A stretch of DNA of 64,000 bases from positions 1,426,001 through 1,490,000 of the forward strand of contig NZ_CP070978.1 in NCBI RefSeq assembly GCF_018417535.1. Direction: 5' to 3'. Below, piece after piece: positions 8,594 to 17,048 of the stretch. The stretch comes from Burkholderia pyrrocinia (GTDB taxonomy: Bacteria; Pseudomonadota; Gammaproteobacteria; Burkholderiales; Burkholderiaceae). The notes under the pieces were generated by a model, which saw only the letters and a program-made list of their open reading frames with translations, ran no database searches and was not told the origin of the DNA. The position numbers and the translations under genes were made by a program. How positions within the stretch are numbered: position 1 is the stretch's first letter; each line of letters starts with the position of its first letter.

Positions 8594-8908
8594 ATGAAAC
8601 CGACCAGAACCGAATCCGCTGCTTCACGCGATCTGCCGCCCGTTCGTTCGCGGCGCCGGTACCCCGCGGACGAACTCGTGCTGCTGTCGATCCGCGTCGA
8701 ATCGGACAACCTCGCGGTCGTACGGCGCCGGCTGCATCAGGCTGTCGGCGCCGCGCTCAATTTCTATACGGCCGCGCTCGACAAGCGCACCGGGCGCGCG
8801 TGCATCGAGCTCGAAGTCGCGCGGTCGCAGGCATCGCCGGCCATCATGGCGATCCTCCGCCTGCTGCCGGCCGCCGAGTTCGGCACGATCCGCCTGTTGC
8901 AGCACTAG
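8594..8908 (+). CDS. Hypothetical 104-aa protein, ACT-like fold possible
   Basis: I do not recognise the family. After a charged N-terminus (MKPTRTESAASRDLPP) the sequence alternates strands and helices: ELVLLSIRVESD, a helix NLAVVRRRLHQAVG, FYTAALDKRTGR, CIELEVARS, a helix PAIMAILRLLPAAEF and a last strand TIRLLQH. This beta-alpha-beta-beta-alpha-beta order resembles ACT-type small-molecule-binding domains, but no ligand motif is visible. The ATG at 8594 lies a few bases after GGGGATGAAAG. It is 180 bases before, and in the same direction as, the porin gene. Confidence 0.6.
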   Translation: MKPTRTESAASRDLPPVRSRRRYPADELVLLSIRVESDNLAVVRRRLHQAVGAALNFYTAALDKRTGRACIELEVARSQASPAIMAILRLLPAAEFGTIRLLQH

Positions 8909-9088
8909 CCGGCGTTCGTCGCGGCCGCACGCGACGCGCGTCACGCGGCCAACCCCCTTTTATCGATTCGAACGCACGCAGCCGACACGAACGCGCGCGG
9001 TTCTTCACGGACCCATGCGAGTCCGCGCGCCGGCGCGCACGACGGATCGTCGTTCCCGTCGTTACGGGCCTTTCCAGGAAGTCACTCA

Positions 9089-10216
9089 ATGAAAAAAACA
9101 GTCGTCGGTACCCTCTCCCTCGCGTTCTTCGGCGCCGCCGCGCATGCGCAAAGCAGCGTCACGCTCTACGGGATGCTGGATGCCGGTATCGCCTATACGA
9201 ACAACCAGTCGGGCAAGAGCGCGTGGCAGCAAGGGAGCGGCCTGCTGTCGAACACGGTGTTCGGCCTGAGCGGCAACGAGGATCTCGGCGGCGGCCTGCA
9301 CGCGCTGTTCCGCCTTGAAAACGGCTTCAACCTGAACAACGGTACGCAGTCCTACCGGAACACGATGTTCGGGCGCCGCGCGTACGTCGGCCTGCAGAGC
9401 GACCGATACGGCGCGCTGACGCTTGGCCGCCAGTACGACGCCGTCGTCGACTATCTCGGCCCGCTCGCGATGGCGAACAACGGCGACGGCAACAACCTCG
9501 CGTCGCATCCGTTCGACAACGACAACATCGACGATTCGTTCTACATCGACAACGCGGTGAAATACACGAGCCCGACGCTCGCCGGCTGGCAGATCGACGG
9601 CCTGTACGGGTTCAGCAACGCGGCCGGCGGCTTCGCGAACAATCGTGCGTACAGTGCGGGCGTGTCGTACGCGAACGGGCCGGTCAACTTCGGCGCCGCG
9701 TATCTGCAGCTCAACCGCGGCGGGCTGACGGCCGGCGGTGCGCTGTCGACGAACGACGGGCCGAACTTCCCGGCCGTGCGCCAGCGCGTGATGGGCGTCG
9801 GCGGCAGCTATGCGTTCGACCGGCTGACGGTCGGCGCGCTGTGGACGCATTCGATGTTCGACGAGACGGCCGCGTCGTCGCTGCCCGGCGCGCTGAACGC
9901 GCTGCGGTTCGACAACTACGAGGTCAATGCGCGCTATGCGCTGACACCGGCGGTCTCGTTCGCGGGCGCCTATACGTTCACCGAAGGCCGCTACGACGAC
10001 GCAGCCGGCAGCCACCGGCCGAAATGGCACCAGGCGACGCTGATGGCCGACTACGCGCTGAGCAAACGCACCGACGTGTATGCGCAAACCGTGTACCAGC
10101 ACCAGTTCGGCGTGCGGTCGGGCGCAACGCTCGGGTTCGCGAACGTCACGGGGCTCGCCGCTTCGTCGACGAACACGCAGGTGGTCGCAACGGTCGGCAT
10201 CCGGCATCGATTCTGA
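9089..10216 (+). CDS. Outer-membrane general porin (Gram-negative, OmpC/Opc type)
   Basis: A 375-residue trimeric-porin-family protein. The signal peptide MKKTVVGTLSLAFFGAAAHA precedes SSVTLYGMLDAGIAYTNN, the standard first strand of Burkholderia porins. Signature elements follow: GNEDLGGGLHALFRLENGF, the constriction-loop start GRRAYVGLQSDRYGALTLGR, and the C-terminal VATVGIRHRF ending in phenylalanine, which is recognised by the BAM complex. It would allow passive diffusion of small hydrophilic solutes. It stands between the ABC transporter and a HutC-family regulator, so a link to amino-acid uptake is possible but unproven. Confidence 0.93.
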   Translation: MKKTVVGTLSLAFFGAAAHAQSSVTLYGMLDAGIAYTNNQSGKSAWQQGSGLLSNTVFGLSGNEDLGGGLHALFRLENGFNLNNGTQSYRNTMFGRRAYVGLQSDRYGALTLGRQYDAVVDYLGPLAMANNGDGNNLASHPFDNDNIDDSFYIDNAVKYTSPTLAGWQIDGLYGFSNAAGGFANNRAYSAGVSYANGPVNFGAAYLQLNRGGLTAGGALSTNDGPNFPAVRQRVMGVGGSYAFDRLTVGALWTHSMFDETAASSLPGALNALRFDNYEVNARYALTPAVSFAGAYTFTEGRYDDAAGSHRPKWHQATLMADYALSKRTDVYAQTVYQHQFGVRSGATLGFANVTGLAASSTNTQVVATVGIRHRF

Positions 10217-10398
10217 CCTCGCGCAGGCCATCGACGGCCGGCCGCTCTGTGCAATCCCGCATGGACGCGCGCCGGCCGAACAGGGATCATTCGGGGAATC
10301 CGGGCCCGCGCGCCCGCGAAACCGGTACACTCGGCGCCGGGCGCGCGCCGGATCGGCATTCGGCGGCGGGCCGCTGCCGACTCTCGAATCGTGATCCC

Positions 10399-11094
10399 AT
10401 GACCACACCGATCTATCAGGAAATCAAGGACTTCATCCTCGCGCGCATTCATGCCGGCGAATGGGCGGAAGGCGACCAGGTGCCGTCGGAGAACGAGCTC
10501 GCGCGCGAATTCAACGTCGCGCGGATGACCGTCAACCGCGCGCTGCGCGAGCTGACGGCCGAACAGGTGCTCACGCGTACGCGCGGCTCGGGCACCTACG
10601 TCGCGTCGCCGAAGTACGAATCGACGCTCGTCGCAATCCGCAGCATCTCGGACGAAGTCGCCGCGCGCGGCCACGGCTATCGCGCGCAGGTGCTGCAGGT
10701 CGGCGCGGCCGTCGCCGATGTGAAGCTCGCCGACGAGCTGCAGCTCGATACGGGCGGCCCGATCTTCCATTCGCGCGTGCTGCACTTCGAGAACGACACG
10801 CCCGTGCAGCTCGAGGAACGCTGGGTCAATCCGGCCTGCGCACCCGAATACGCGTTGCAGGACTTCACGACGACGACGCCGAACCAGTACCTGACGCGCG
10901 TCGCGCCGCTGCAGCGCGTCGAATACCGGATCGAAGCCGCGATGCCCGACACCGAAACGCGCCGCCATCTGACGATGGACGACCGCGAGCCGTGCCTGCT
11001 GCTGCATCGGCGCACGTGGTCGCAGGGGATGGTCGCGTCGGTGGCCAATCTGTGGCACCCGGGCAGCCGTTACCGGTTCACCGGGCATTTCTGA
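10399..11094 (+). CDS. hutC: GntR-family transcriptional regulator, HutC subfamily
   Basis: A 231-residue repressor. The N-terminal winged helix-turn-helix covers residues 1-70 (MTTPIYQEIKDFILARI, then SENELAREFNVARMTVNRAL and the wing TRTRGSGTYV). The C-terminal UTRA ligand domain has LQLEERWVNP-type and TPNQYLTRVAPLQRVEY segments seen in HutC, which binds urocanate. No hut catabolic genes are adjacent, so it may regulate something else. The nearby transporter operon with a HutC-like operator is the obvious candidate. The ATG at 10399 gives the family start; the longer frame overlaps the porin gene. Confidence 0.82.
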   Translation: MTTPIYQEIKDFILARIHAGEWAEGDQVPSENELAREFNVARMTVNRALRELTAEQVLTRTRGSGTYVASPKYESTLVAIRSISDEVAARGHGYRAQVLQVGAAVADVKLADELQLDTGGPIFHSRVLHFENDTPVQLEERWVNPACAPEYALQDFTTTTPNQYLTRVAPLQRVEYRIEAAMPDTETRRHLTMDDREPCLLLHRRTWSQGMVASVANLWHPGSRYRFTGHF

Positions 11095-11101
11095 CGCGGC
11101 C

Positions 11102-12343
11102 TCACCGCGCGCCGGGGCGCCCCCATCGCTCGATCGCGCCGACCGCCCGCTTCAAGCCGTCCTCCTGCGCGATGCGCGCGCCGAGTTCCGTTGCGCGCGC
11201 CTTCGTCTCGCCACGTTCGGCAAACGCGATCGCCCGCGCAAGCGCGGCGGCGTTCACGCGCCGCCCCGCGACCGGCGCATCCGTGACGCCGAGCCGTTGC
11301 AGCCGGTTCGCCCAGAAGAACTGATCGCCCGCGAACGGCACGACGACCGACGGAATGCCGGCTCGCGCGGCCGAATGCGTGGTGCCCGATCCGCCGTGAT
11401 GAATCGCCATCGATACGCGCGGGAACAGCCAGTCGTGCGGCGTGTCGCCGATCACGCATACGTGCGCCGGCAGCATCGACGCATCGATGCCGCTCCAGCC
11501 CGGATAGAACAGCGCGCGCCGGCCGTCGAGCGCACGCACCAGCGCATCGGCCATCGCGGCCCGGTCGAAACCGGCCATGCTGCCGAAGCCGATGTATACC
11601 GGCGGATCGCCCGAATCGAGAAAGTCCGAAAGTTCAGGCGGCGGCGCCCATGCGTGCGCATCGATACGCCACTGCCCGCATGCGAGCACCTGCGACGGCC
11701 AGTCGGCCGGACCGGACAGCAGCGCCGGCGACACGCCGTACAGCATCGGATGATCGGTCCACACGTGCTTGCGCGGCGGCAATCCGCACACGCTTGCGCG
11801 CGCCGCATTCGTTGCCTTCCTGAACGCTTGCCACAGCAGCGCGTTGACGCACCGGTGGCTTGCGCGGTTCAGCCAACACGGCAACTTCCCCGGCGGCAGG
11901 AACGGCGACGCGAACCCGGCGGTTGGCGTGATCGGGATCATGCCCGTACCGATTGCCGGCACTCGGCGATATTCAGCGACCGACAACCCGACGAACGACG
12001 CGAGCCCCGATACGAGGATCGCGTCGCAACCGGCCGACGCGTTCGCGACTTCGCGCATCCAAACGGCCGTGTTCGCATTTGCGATCGCCGCAAGCGCCTT
12101 CGACGTGTCGCTGAAACCGCCGCGCCCACGCACCGCGTCCGACAACGCGCCGTCCGGTGCGATCGCGCGGCGGATATCGCCGGACAACGGCGCCGACGGC
12201 ACGCCGAGCGCGTCAGCCGAACCGAGCGTCGCGGCATCGGCCAGCAGCCGGACTTCGTGACCGGCATCCAGCAACGCACGGCCGAGCGCCGCGAGCGGGC
12301 GTGTGTCGCCTTCGGTGCCGTAGGTGGCGATGACGAGCTTCAT
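11102..12343 (-). CDS. UGT-like glycosyltransferase (family 1 / MGT type)
   Basis: A 413-residue GT-B enzyme resembling erythromycin/flavonoid and rhamnosyl transferases. The N-terminal Rossmann domain begins MKLVIATYGTEGDTRPLAAL, a strong match to this class. The C-terminal nucleotide-sugar domain contains PPVYIGFGSM, HDWLFPRVSMAIHHGGSGTTHSA and GIPSVVVPFAGDQFFWANR, the latter two contacting the donor diphosphate and sugar. The acceptor may be a lipid, macrolide-like metabolite or sterol. The ATG at 12343 is preceded by GAGGAG. The gene is divergent from a TetR regulator, a layout typical of a self-contained detoxification or modification switch. Confidence 0.87.
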   Translation of the reverse strand: MKLVIATYGTEGDTRPLAALGRALLDAGHEVRLLADAATLGSADALGVPSAPLSGDIRRAIAPDGALSDAVRGRGGFSDTSKALAAIANANTAVWMREVANASAGCDAILVSGLASFVGLSVAEYRRVPAIGTGMIPITPTAGFASPFLPPGKLPCWLNRASHRCVNALLWQAFRKATNAARASVCGLPPRKHVWTDHPMLYGVSPALLSGPADWPSQVLACGQWRIDAHAWAPPPELSDFLDSGDPPVYIGFGSMAGFDRAAMADALVRALDGRRALFYPGWSGIDASMLPAHVCVIGDTPHDWLFPRVSMAIHHGGSGTTHSAARAGIPSVVVPFAGDQFFWANRLQRLGVTDAPVAGRRVNAAALARAIAFAERGETKARATELGARIAQEDGLKRAVGAIERWGRPGAR

Positions 12344-12386
12344 GCATGACTCCTCGTGCATGGCGGAAACGGGTGGATTCGGAAAA

Positions 12387-12401
12387 GTACACGTCGTATA
12401 C
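12387..12401. promoter_or_regulatory. Candidate TetR operator in divergent promoter
   Basis: GTACACGTCGTATAC is an imperfect palindrome (arms GTAyACG/CGTrTAC) lying 44 bases upstream of the glycosyltransferase start and 38 bases upstream of the TetR start. It is the only palindrome I see in the divergent gap. Confidence 0.5.
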
Positions 12402-12438
12402 TAATGCAATTCGTTCACTTTCAGTCGACACCGCCGCC

Positions 12439-13059
12439 ATGCCGATTCCGACCGACGATCCGGGCCGCCGCGCGCGCAAGCGCATCCAGATGCTCGCGCA
12501 TCTCGCCGCCACCGGCGCGCGCCTGTTCGATGCGCACGGCTACGATGCCGTCACGATGGAGCAGATCGCCGCGCAGGCCGATGTCGCGAAGCGCACGCTG
12601 TACAACCATTTCCCGACGAAGGAAGCCGTGCTCGCGCACTGGCTCGAAGGCGAACTCGCGCGCGACCTCGCGCATCTGCAGCGCGACGTCGCGCGACGCA
12701 AGACCTTCGCGTCGCGCGTCGGCTGCGTGCTCGATGCGTCGGCCGCGTGGTGCGAGCAGCATCCGGTATACCTGCTCGCGTATCTGCGGCACCGCTTCCT
12801 GAGCATCGGTGCAGCCGAACCGGAACATGGCGGGGAGAACGGCAGCGATATCGCGCTGGTGTGGCAGCAACTGATCGCCGCGGGGCAGCAATCCGGCGAA
12901 CTGAACGGAGCGCTGCGGGCCGACCAGCTCGCGACGTGGTTCCATCACCTGTATCTCGCGGCGATGCTGCGCTGGCTGACGGTGCCGGGGCTGTCGCTGA
13001 AACGGGAGTTTCAGTCGGTCGCGAAGTTGTTTGTCGAAGGCGCGGCAGCGAAACGCTGA
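12439..13059 (+). CDS. TetR-family regulator divergent from glycosyltransferase
   Basis: A 206-residue regulator. The HTH is ARLFDAHGYDAVTMEQIAAQ followed by DVAKRTLYNHFPTKEAVLAHWL, residues about 22-70. The remaining helical part is a ligand-binding domain with no family assignment. The start at 12439 (MPIPTDDPGRRARKR) places about 12 residues before the first HTH helix, normal for TetR; the longer frame reaches back into the divergent gap and over the putative operator. It most likely represses the adjacent glycosyltransferase and itself. Confidence 0.85.
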   Translation: MPIPTDDPGRRARKRIQMLAHLAATGARLFDAHGYDAVTMEQIAAQADVAKRTLYNHFPTKEAVLAHWLEGELARDLAHLQRDVARRKTFASRVGCVLDASAAWCEQHPVYLLAYLRHRFLSIGAAEPEHGGENGSDIALVWQQLIAAGQQSGELNGALRADQLATWFHHLYLAAMLRWLTVPGLSLKREFQSVAKLFVEGAAAKR

Positions 13060-13138
13060 GCGGTGCAAGGCGCGGGTCGGTCAGGCGCCCGCAAGCTCGC
13101 AAACTCACAACCGCCCGAGCACGACCGCGAGCAGCGAG

Positions 13139-13153
13139 CGCCCGAAACGGGCG
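13139..13153. terminator. Short hairpin between convergent tetR genes
   Basis: CGCCCG-AAA-CGGGCG forms a 6-bp stem in the gap between two convergent TetR genes. There is no T-tract, so the terminator role is tentative. Confidence 0.35.
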
Positions 13154-13184
13154 ACCGCCGCACCGCATGCGACAAATGCACGCT

Positions 13185-13799
13185 TCATTTCTTCCGCGAC
13201 GATTTCGCCGCCGGCGCATCGCGCTTCGCGGCATTACCGCCACCCGACGGCCATTGCGTCTCGTCGAGCAGCCGGTCGAACAACCGCGCGCGCTCGTCGG
13301 CCGACAGCGGACACAGCCCGAACATCGCCGATAGCGCGAGCCCCCAGGCCGCCTTCCATCGCAACAGTGCAAGATCGGGATCGCCGGATTCGGCCGCGAT
13401 GCGCTTCGCGCTCTCGCCGTCGATATCCCGCACCATCTGCAACGGCGCGGGATCCTCGACCAGCGCCGCCATGATCGCGAGCGCCGCCGACGGCTGCTGG
13501 TCGATCACTTCGCGCATCGTCGCAATCTGCGCGGACAGCGTCGGCTGCGCTTCGCCCGGATCGCGCGCGGCCAGATAGTCGCGCTGGAATCGTTGGTAGT
13601 AGTCATGCTGATGCTCCATCAGCGCGTTCAGCACCTCGCCTTTCGTGCGGAACTGATGCATCAGCCCGCCCTTGCTGATGCCGCTTTCGCGCGAGATCGC
13701 ATCGAACGTGAGCTTGCCCGGGCCGTCGCGCTCGAGGATCGCGAGCGCCGCCTGGATCGCGGCAGTGCGCGTTCGCTCGGAACGCGTCGGGTTATCCAT
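13185..13799 (-). CDS. TetR/AcrR-family regulator with twin operators
   Basis: A 204-residue regulator. The N-terminal HTH covers RTAAIQAALAILERDGPGKL, then FDAISRESGISKGGLMHQFRTKGEVLNALM. The C-terminal half (LDRLLDETQWPSGGG at its end) is a helical ligand domain; the tail is lysine-rich. A 18-bp palindrome 88 bases upstream of its start recurs, nearly identical, 89 bases upstream of the divergent DUF3313 lipoprotein gene. It therefore probably represses itself and that lipoprotein-pqiB unit. The ATG at 13799 gives the standard spacing to the HTH; the frame upstream covers the operator. Confidence 0.87.
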   Translation of the reverse strand: MDNPTRSERTRTAAIQAALAILERDGPGKLTFDAISRESGISKGGLMHQFRTKGEVLNALMEHQHDYYQRFQRDYLAARDPGEAQPTLSAQIATMREVIDQQPSAALAIMAALVEDPAPLQMVRDIDGESAKRIAAESGDPDLALLRWKAAWGLALSAMFGLCPLSADERARLFDRLLDETQWPSGGGNAAKRDAPAAKSSRKK

Positions 13800-13886
13800 G
13801 AACTTTCCCCGGTATCGAGTCATGCAACGCGACCGCGCCGAACCGGCACGATCGCATGAAGGAAGTGCGCGGAGTCTATCACAAAC

Positions 13887-13904
13887 AAACCGCCTGGTCG
13901 GTTT
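13887..13904. promoter_or_regulatory. TetR operator copy 1 (regulator promoter)
   Basis: AAACCGCCTGGTCGGTTT, flanked on the left by AAAC, is an inverted repeat (AAACCG/CGGTTT). It matches the copy at 14084 in 16 of 18 bases and lies in the promoter region of the minus-strand tetR gene. Confidence 0.7.
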
Positions 13905-14083
13905 ACATCCGGAAATGGCGGTGCTACGATCGGCTCCCGCATCGGCCCCGGTCGAATGACGGACCGCGTCGCGCACCGCATGGCGCGACGCGAGCGCCAC
14001 CTGTGGCGCGGCTGCCCGGCCGATGACCGCTGCCGGACGGCTTGCCGCCCTCGAAATTCATGCGGTTCTTGCGCCCCAAAAAC

Positions 14084-14101
14084 AAACCGTCTGGTTGGTT
14101 T
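14084..14101. promoter_or_regulatory. TetR operator copy 2 (lipoprotein promoter)
   Basis: AAACCGTCTGGTTGGTTT, also preceded by AAAC, lies 89 bases upstream of the DUF3313 lipoprotein start. Conservation of both arms and centre between two sites 197 bases apart makes a shared repressor very likely. Confidence 0.7.
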
Positions 14102-14189
14102 TTTTCATAAACCCCGAACGGCGATGCCGCCCCTGTTGCACCACGCTTCGCACCGGCTCCACCGGCGCGAACCCGACCCGGAGAGTCAA

Positions 14190-14852
14190 ATGAAACGAAC
14201 GATCAAGTCCAGCCACCTGCTCAACGCCGCGCTTTGCGTCGCGCTTGCCGGATGCGCCGGCGTCCAGCCCACCCGCTATGGCGGCATCGAATCGTCGCCG
14301 TACCTGCGCAGCGATCCGCAGGACAAATCCGGCCGCGTGCCCTACCGCTACGCGCTGCCGGCGGACTGGCACAAGTACCGGAAGCTGATCCTCGACCCGG
14401 TGGCCGTCTATCGCGGCACCGATCACCAGTTCGGCGACCTGAGCGACCAGGACAAGTCGACGCTCGCGACGTACATGGGCGACACGTTCGCGAAGAAGCT
14501 CGGCAAGCGCTTCGAACTGACAAGCGCACCGGGCCCCGACACGCTGCGCGTGAAGCTGACGCTGACGGGCGCCGTGACGACGACGACATTTGCCGGCGCA
14601 TTCGCGCATTTCGATCTCGCGGGCAACGTGTACAACGGCGTGCAGGCAATCCGCGGCCGCGAAGGCGCATTCACGGGCTCGGTCATCTATGCAGTGGAGA
14701 TCCGCGATGCATCGACGAACCGGCTGATCAGCGCATACGTGACGAAGCAGTATCCGAATGCGATGAACATCGGTGCGAGTTTCGGTGCGCTCAGCGCGGC
14801 AAAAACCGGCATCGACAAGGGCGCGGATGCACTCGTCGCGCAATTCGACTGA
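14190..14852 (+). CDS. DUF3313-family lipoprotein
   Basis: A 220-residue putative outer-membrane lipoprotein of unknown function. The signal peptide ends in the lipobox LAGC (cysteine about residue 22). The body has YLRSDPQDKSGRVPYRY, LDPVAVYRGTDHQFGDLS and NAMNIGASFGALSAAKTGID, typical of DUF3313 proteins. The start has GGAGAG eight bases upstream. Its last 26 bases overlap the start of the pqiB-like gene, so the two are translationally linked, and the pair is preceded by a TetR operator. Envelope maintenance or lipid transport is inferred from the partner. Confidence 0.82.
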   Translation: MKRTIKSSHLLNAALCVALAGCAGVQPTRYGGIESSPYLRSDPQDKSGRVPYRYALPADWHKYRKLILDPVAVYRGTDHQFGDLSDQDKSTLATYMGDTFAKKLGKRFELTSAPGPDTLRVKLTLTGAVTTTTFAGAFAHFDLAGNVYNGVQAIRGREGAFTGSVIYAVEIRDASTNRLISAYVTKQYPNAMNIGASFGALSAAKTGIDKGADALVAQFD

Positions 14853-16479
14853 AACCGGTCGGCACACGTTGGTGCGTGTTGCGCAGATGTGTGCCTGCTG
14901 GCCGCGAGCCGCGATCGTCTGGATCGTTCCGCTCGCGGCCGCCGCGTTCTGTATCGCTTGGGGCGTCTCGTCGCTCGGCAGCCGCGGACCGACCATCACG
15001 ATCGCATTCGCGACAGCCGACGGACTGGAAGCAGGCCGATCGACGCTGCGGCTGCGCAACGTCGAGATCGGCCGCGTCACGCGCGTTCGCGCGTTGCGCG
15101 GGCAACCCGGCGTGATGATCGACGTGCGACTGGACACCGCCGCGCAGGCACTGGCGGTTGCGGACACACGCTTCTGGATCGTGCGGCCGCGCATCGGGCC
15201 CGGCGGCCTCTCCGGTCTCGATTCGATGCTGTCCGGTGCGTATATCGCGGCCGCACTCGGCAGTTCGCGCGAATCGCGCACGACATTCACCGGGCTCGAT
15301 ACACCGCCGGTGACTGACGACCGCGGCCGTCACTACACACTGCGCGCGACGTCGCTCGGCTCGGTCGCGATCGGTTCACCGGTCTATCACCGGCGCGCAC
15401 GCGTCGGCCAGGTCGCCGGTTATACGCTCGATGTCGACGGACATGGCGTATCGATCGACGTGTTCGTCGCCGCGCCGTTCGATCGATACGTCGATGTCGA
15501 TGCGCGCTGGTGGCAGGCCGGCGGCCTCGGGCTGCGGCTCGACGCAGGCGGCATGAAGCTCGGCACACCGTCGATTGCCGCGCTGCTTGCCGGTGCACTC
15601 GCGTTCGCATCGCCGCCCGGGCGCGCATCCATCGTCGCGGCACCGACCGGTGCGCGCTTTCGCGTGGCCGACGACGAAATCGACGCGATGCGCACGCCGA
15701 ACGCACCGGCCGCGCCCGTCGTGATGCGTTTCGACCGCTCGCTGCGCGGCCTCGAGGTCGGCGCGCCGGTGGATTTTCGCGGCATCGAACTCGGCAACGT
15801 GACGGCCGTCGGCACCGAATACGACGCCGCACGCGGTGACGTCACGATGCGCGTGACGATGGCGCTCTACCCCGATCGCCTCGGCCAGCGCTATCGCGAC
15901 GTGCTCGGCAACGGCGACACCGATGCCGGCAAGGCGCTGCTGCGCACGCTCGTCGCGCGCGGTTTGCGCGGCCAGTTGCGCGTCGGCAACCCGATCGCGA
16001 ATCGCTCGTATGTCGCGCTCGACATGTTCCCGCACGCGCCGCCCGCCTCGGTCGATACGGATCGGCTGCCGATCGTGTTGCCGACCGTGCCCGGCACGCT
16101 CGACGTGCTGCGCGTACAAGTTGCCGATATCGCCGGAACACTTTCCCGGTTGCCGCTCGACCGCATGGGCACGGAGCTGAGCGCAGCGCTTGTGAACACC
16201 AATGCGCTGTTTGCGCAACTCGATACCGAACTCGCGCCGCATGCGCGCGATGCGCTCGGCGCCGCGCGACGGGCGTTCACGGCCGCGCAGGCAATGCTCG
16301 CGCAACAGGGCGCGCCCACATCGAACGTTCATCGCACGCTGACGCAATTCGCGCGCACGTCGAGCGCACTGCGCGCATTGGCCGGCGATCTGGAACAGCA
16401 TCCGGAGTGGTTGCTGCCGAATGCATCGGGTGCCACGCAACCGGCCGACACACCGCGTCCGGCGAGTGCATCACGGTAA
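14827..16479 (+). CDS. pqiB: MCE-domain paraquat-inducible protein PqiB-like
   Basis: A 550-residue membrane-anchored protein of the MCE/MlaD superfamily, thought to form hollow tubes carrying lipids between inner and outer membranes. One N-terminal transmembrane segment (IVWIVPLAAAAFCIAWGVSS) is followed by three MCE repeats: GPTITIAFATADGLEAGRST, then RHYTLRATSLGSVAIGSPVY, then VVMRFDRSLRGLEVGAPVDFR. A helical C-terminal tail follows. The ATG at 14827 overlaps the lipoprotein gene and gives the E. coli PqiB length (546); 14887 is an alternative. There is no pqiA permease upstream: a DUF3313 lipoprotein takes its place. Confidence 0.85.
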   Translation: MHSSRNSTETGRHTLVRVAQMCACWPRAAIVWIVPLAAAAFCIAWGVSSLGSRGPTITIAFATADGLEAGRSTLRLRNVEIGRVTRVRALRGQPGVMIDVRLDTAAQALAVADTRFWIVRPRIGPGGLSGLDSMLSGAYIAAALGSSRESRTTFTGLDTPPVTDDRGRHYTLRATSLGSVAIGSPVYHRRARVGQVAGYTLDVDGHGVSIDVFVAAPFDRYVDVDARWWQAGGLGLRLDAGGMKLGTPSIAALLAGALAFASPPGRASIVAAPTGARFRVADDEIDAMRTPNAPAAPVVMRFDRSLRGLEVGAPVDFRGIELGNVTAVGTEYDAARGDVTMRVTMALYPDRLGQRYRDVLGNGDTDAGKALLRTLVARGLRGQLRVGNPIANRSYVALDMFPHAPPASVDTDRLPIVLPTVPGTLDVLRVQVADIAGTLSRLPLDRMGTELSAALVNTNALFAQLDTELAPHARDALGAARRAFTAAQAMLAQQGAPTSNVHRTLTQFARTSSALRALAGDLEQHPEWLLPNASGATQPADTPRPASASR

Positions 16480-16658
16480 GCGCGTCGCGCAGCGCATACG
16501 GATTTTCACGACAAATGCACGCACCGCATGCCAAATTTCCCGCGCAGCAGTATGCTGATGTCGTACGGTTGCGCACGGTGCATCGGGTAATCCCGCGATT
16601 CGCACGTTGTCGCGCCGCCGTCGCGACCGCAATCATGCGTTGCAAGGAGGGATTCGTG

Positions 16659-17012
16659 ATGACTACCACGCATCAGCACTTCCACCTCGAACTACGGCAC
16701 GCCACCGCACCGACTTATTTCATCAGCTACCTGTTTCCCGCCTTGCTGTTCGCATACGAACTGCTGCGCGTCGGCCAGTGGATCCGCGATCACGGGATGC
16801 AATTCGCCGCGTTCAAGCAGATGGGTTATGAATATCTGCTGATGCTGCTGTTCGTCGGGCTGCAGATCGTCGTCGAGGCGATCTTCCTGCTCGGCGCCGC
16901 GATGCGTCGCGACAATCGCGACTTCGAACACCGGCTGCCGAACGTGATCCTCGGCATCGGCTGCTCGATCGCGCTGCTCGCGATCGATCTCGCGATCCAG
17001 CTGGCGTTCTGA
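16659..17012 (+). CDS. Small inner-membrane protein of unknown function
   Basis: A 117-residue protein with three hydrophobic helices: FISYLFPALLFAYELLRVG, YLLMLLFVGLQIVVEAIFLL and VILGIGCSIALLAIDLAIQL. The N-terminus is His-rich (TTTHQHFHLELRH). A perfect AAGGAGG ribosome site ends eight bases before the ATG at 16659 and decides the start; a GTG one codon earlier is possible. It follows pqiB by 180 bases with no visible terminator. I do not recognise the family. Confidence 0.75.
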   Translation: MTTTHQHFHLELRHATAPTYFISYLFPALLFAYELLRVGQWIRDHGMQFAAFKQMGYEYLLMLLFVGLQIVVEAIFLLGAAMRRDNRDFEHRLPNVILGIGCSIALLAIDLAIQLAF

Positions 17013-17048
17013 CCGCCAGCGGGCACATGCCCGCCGGTTGCCGGGCGC

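Noticed and set aside
8355..8627. 90-codon minus-strand ORF between the kdpE remnant and the 104-aa gene
   Set aside because: No ribosome site, no domain, overlaps the start of the 104-aa gene, and composition looks non-coding.
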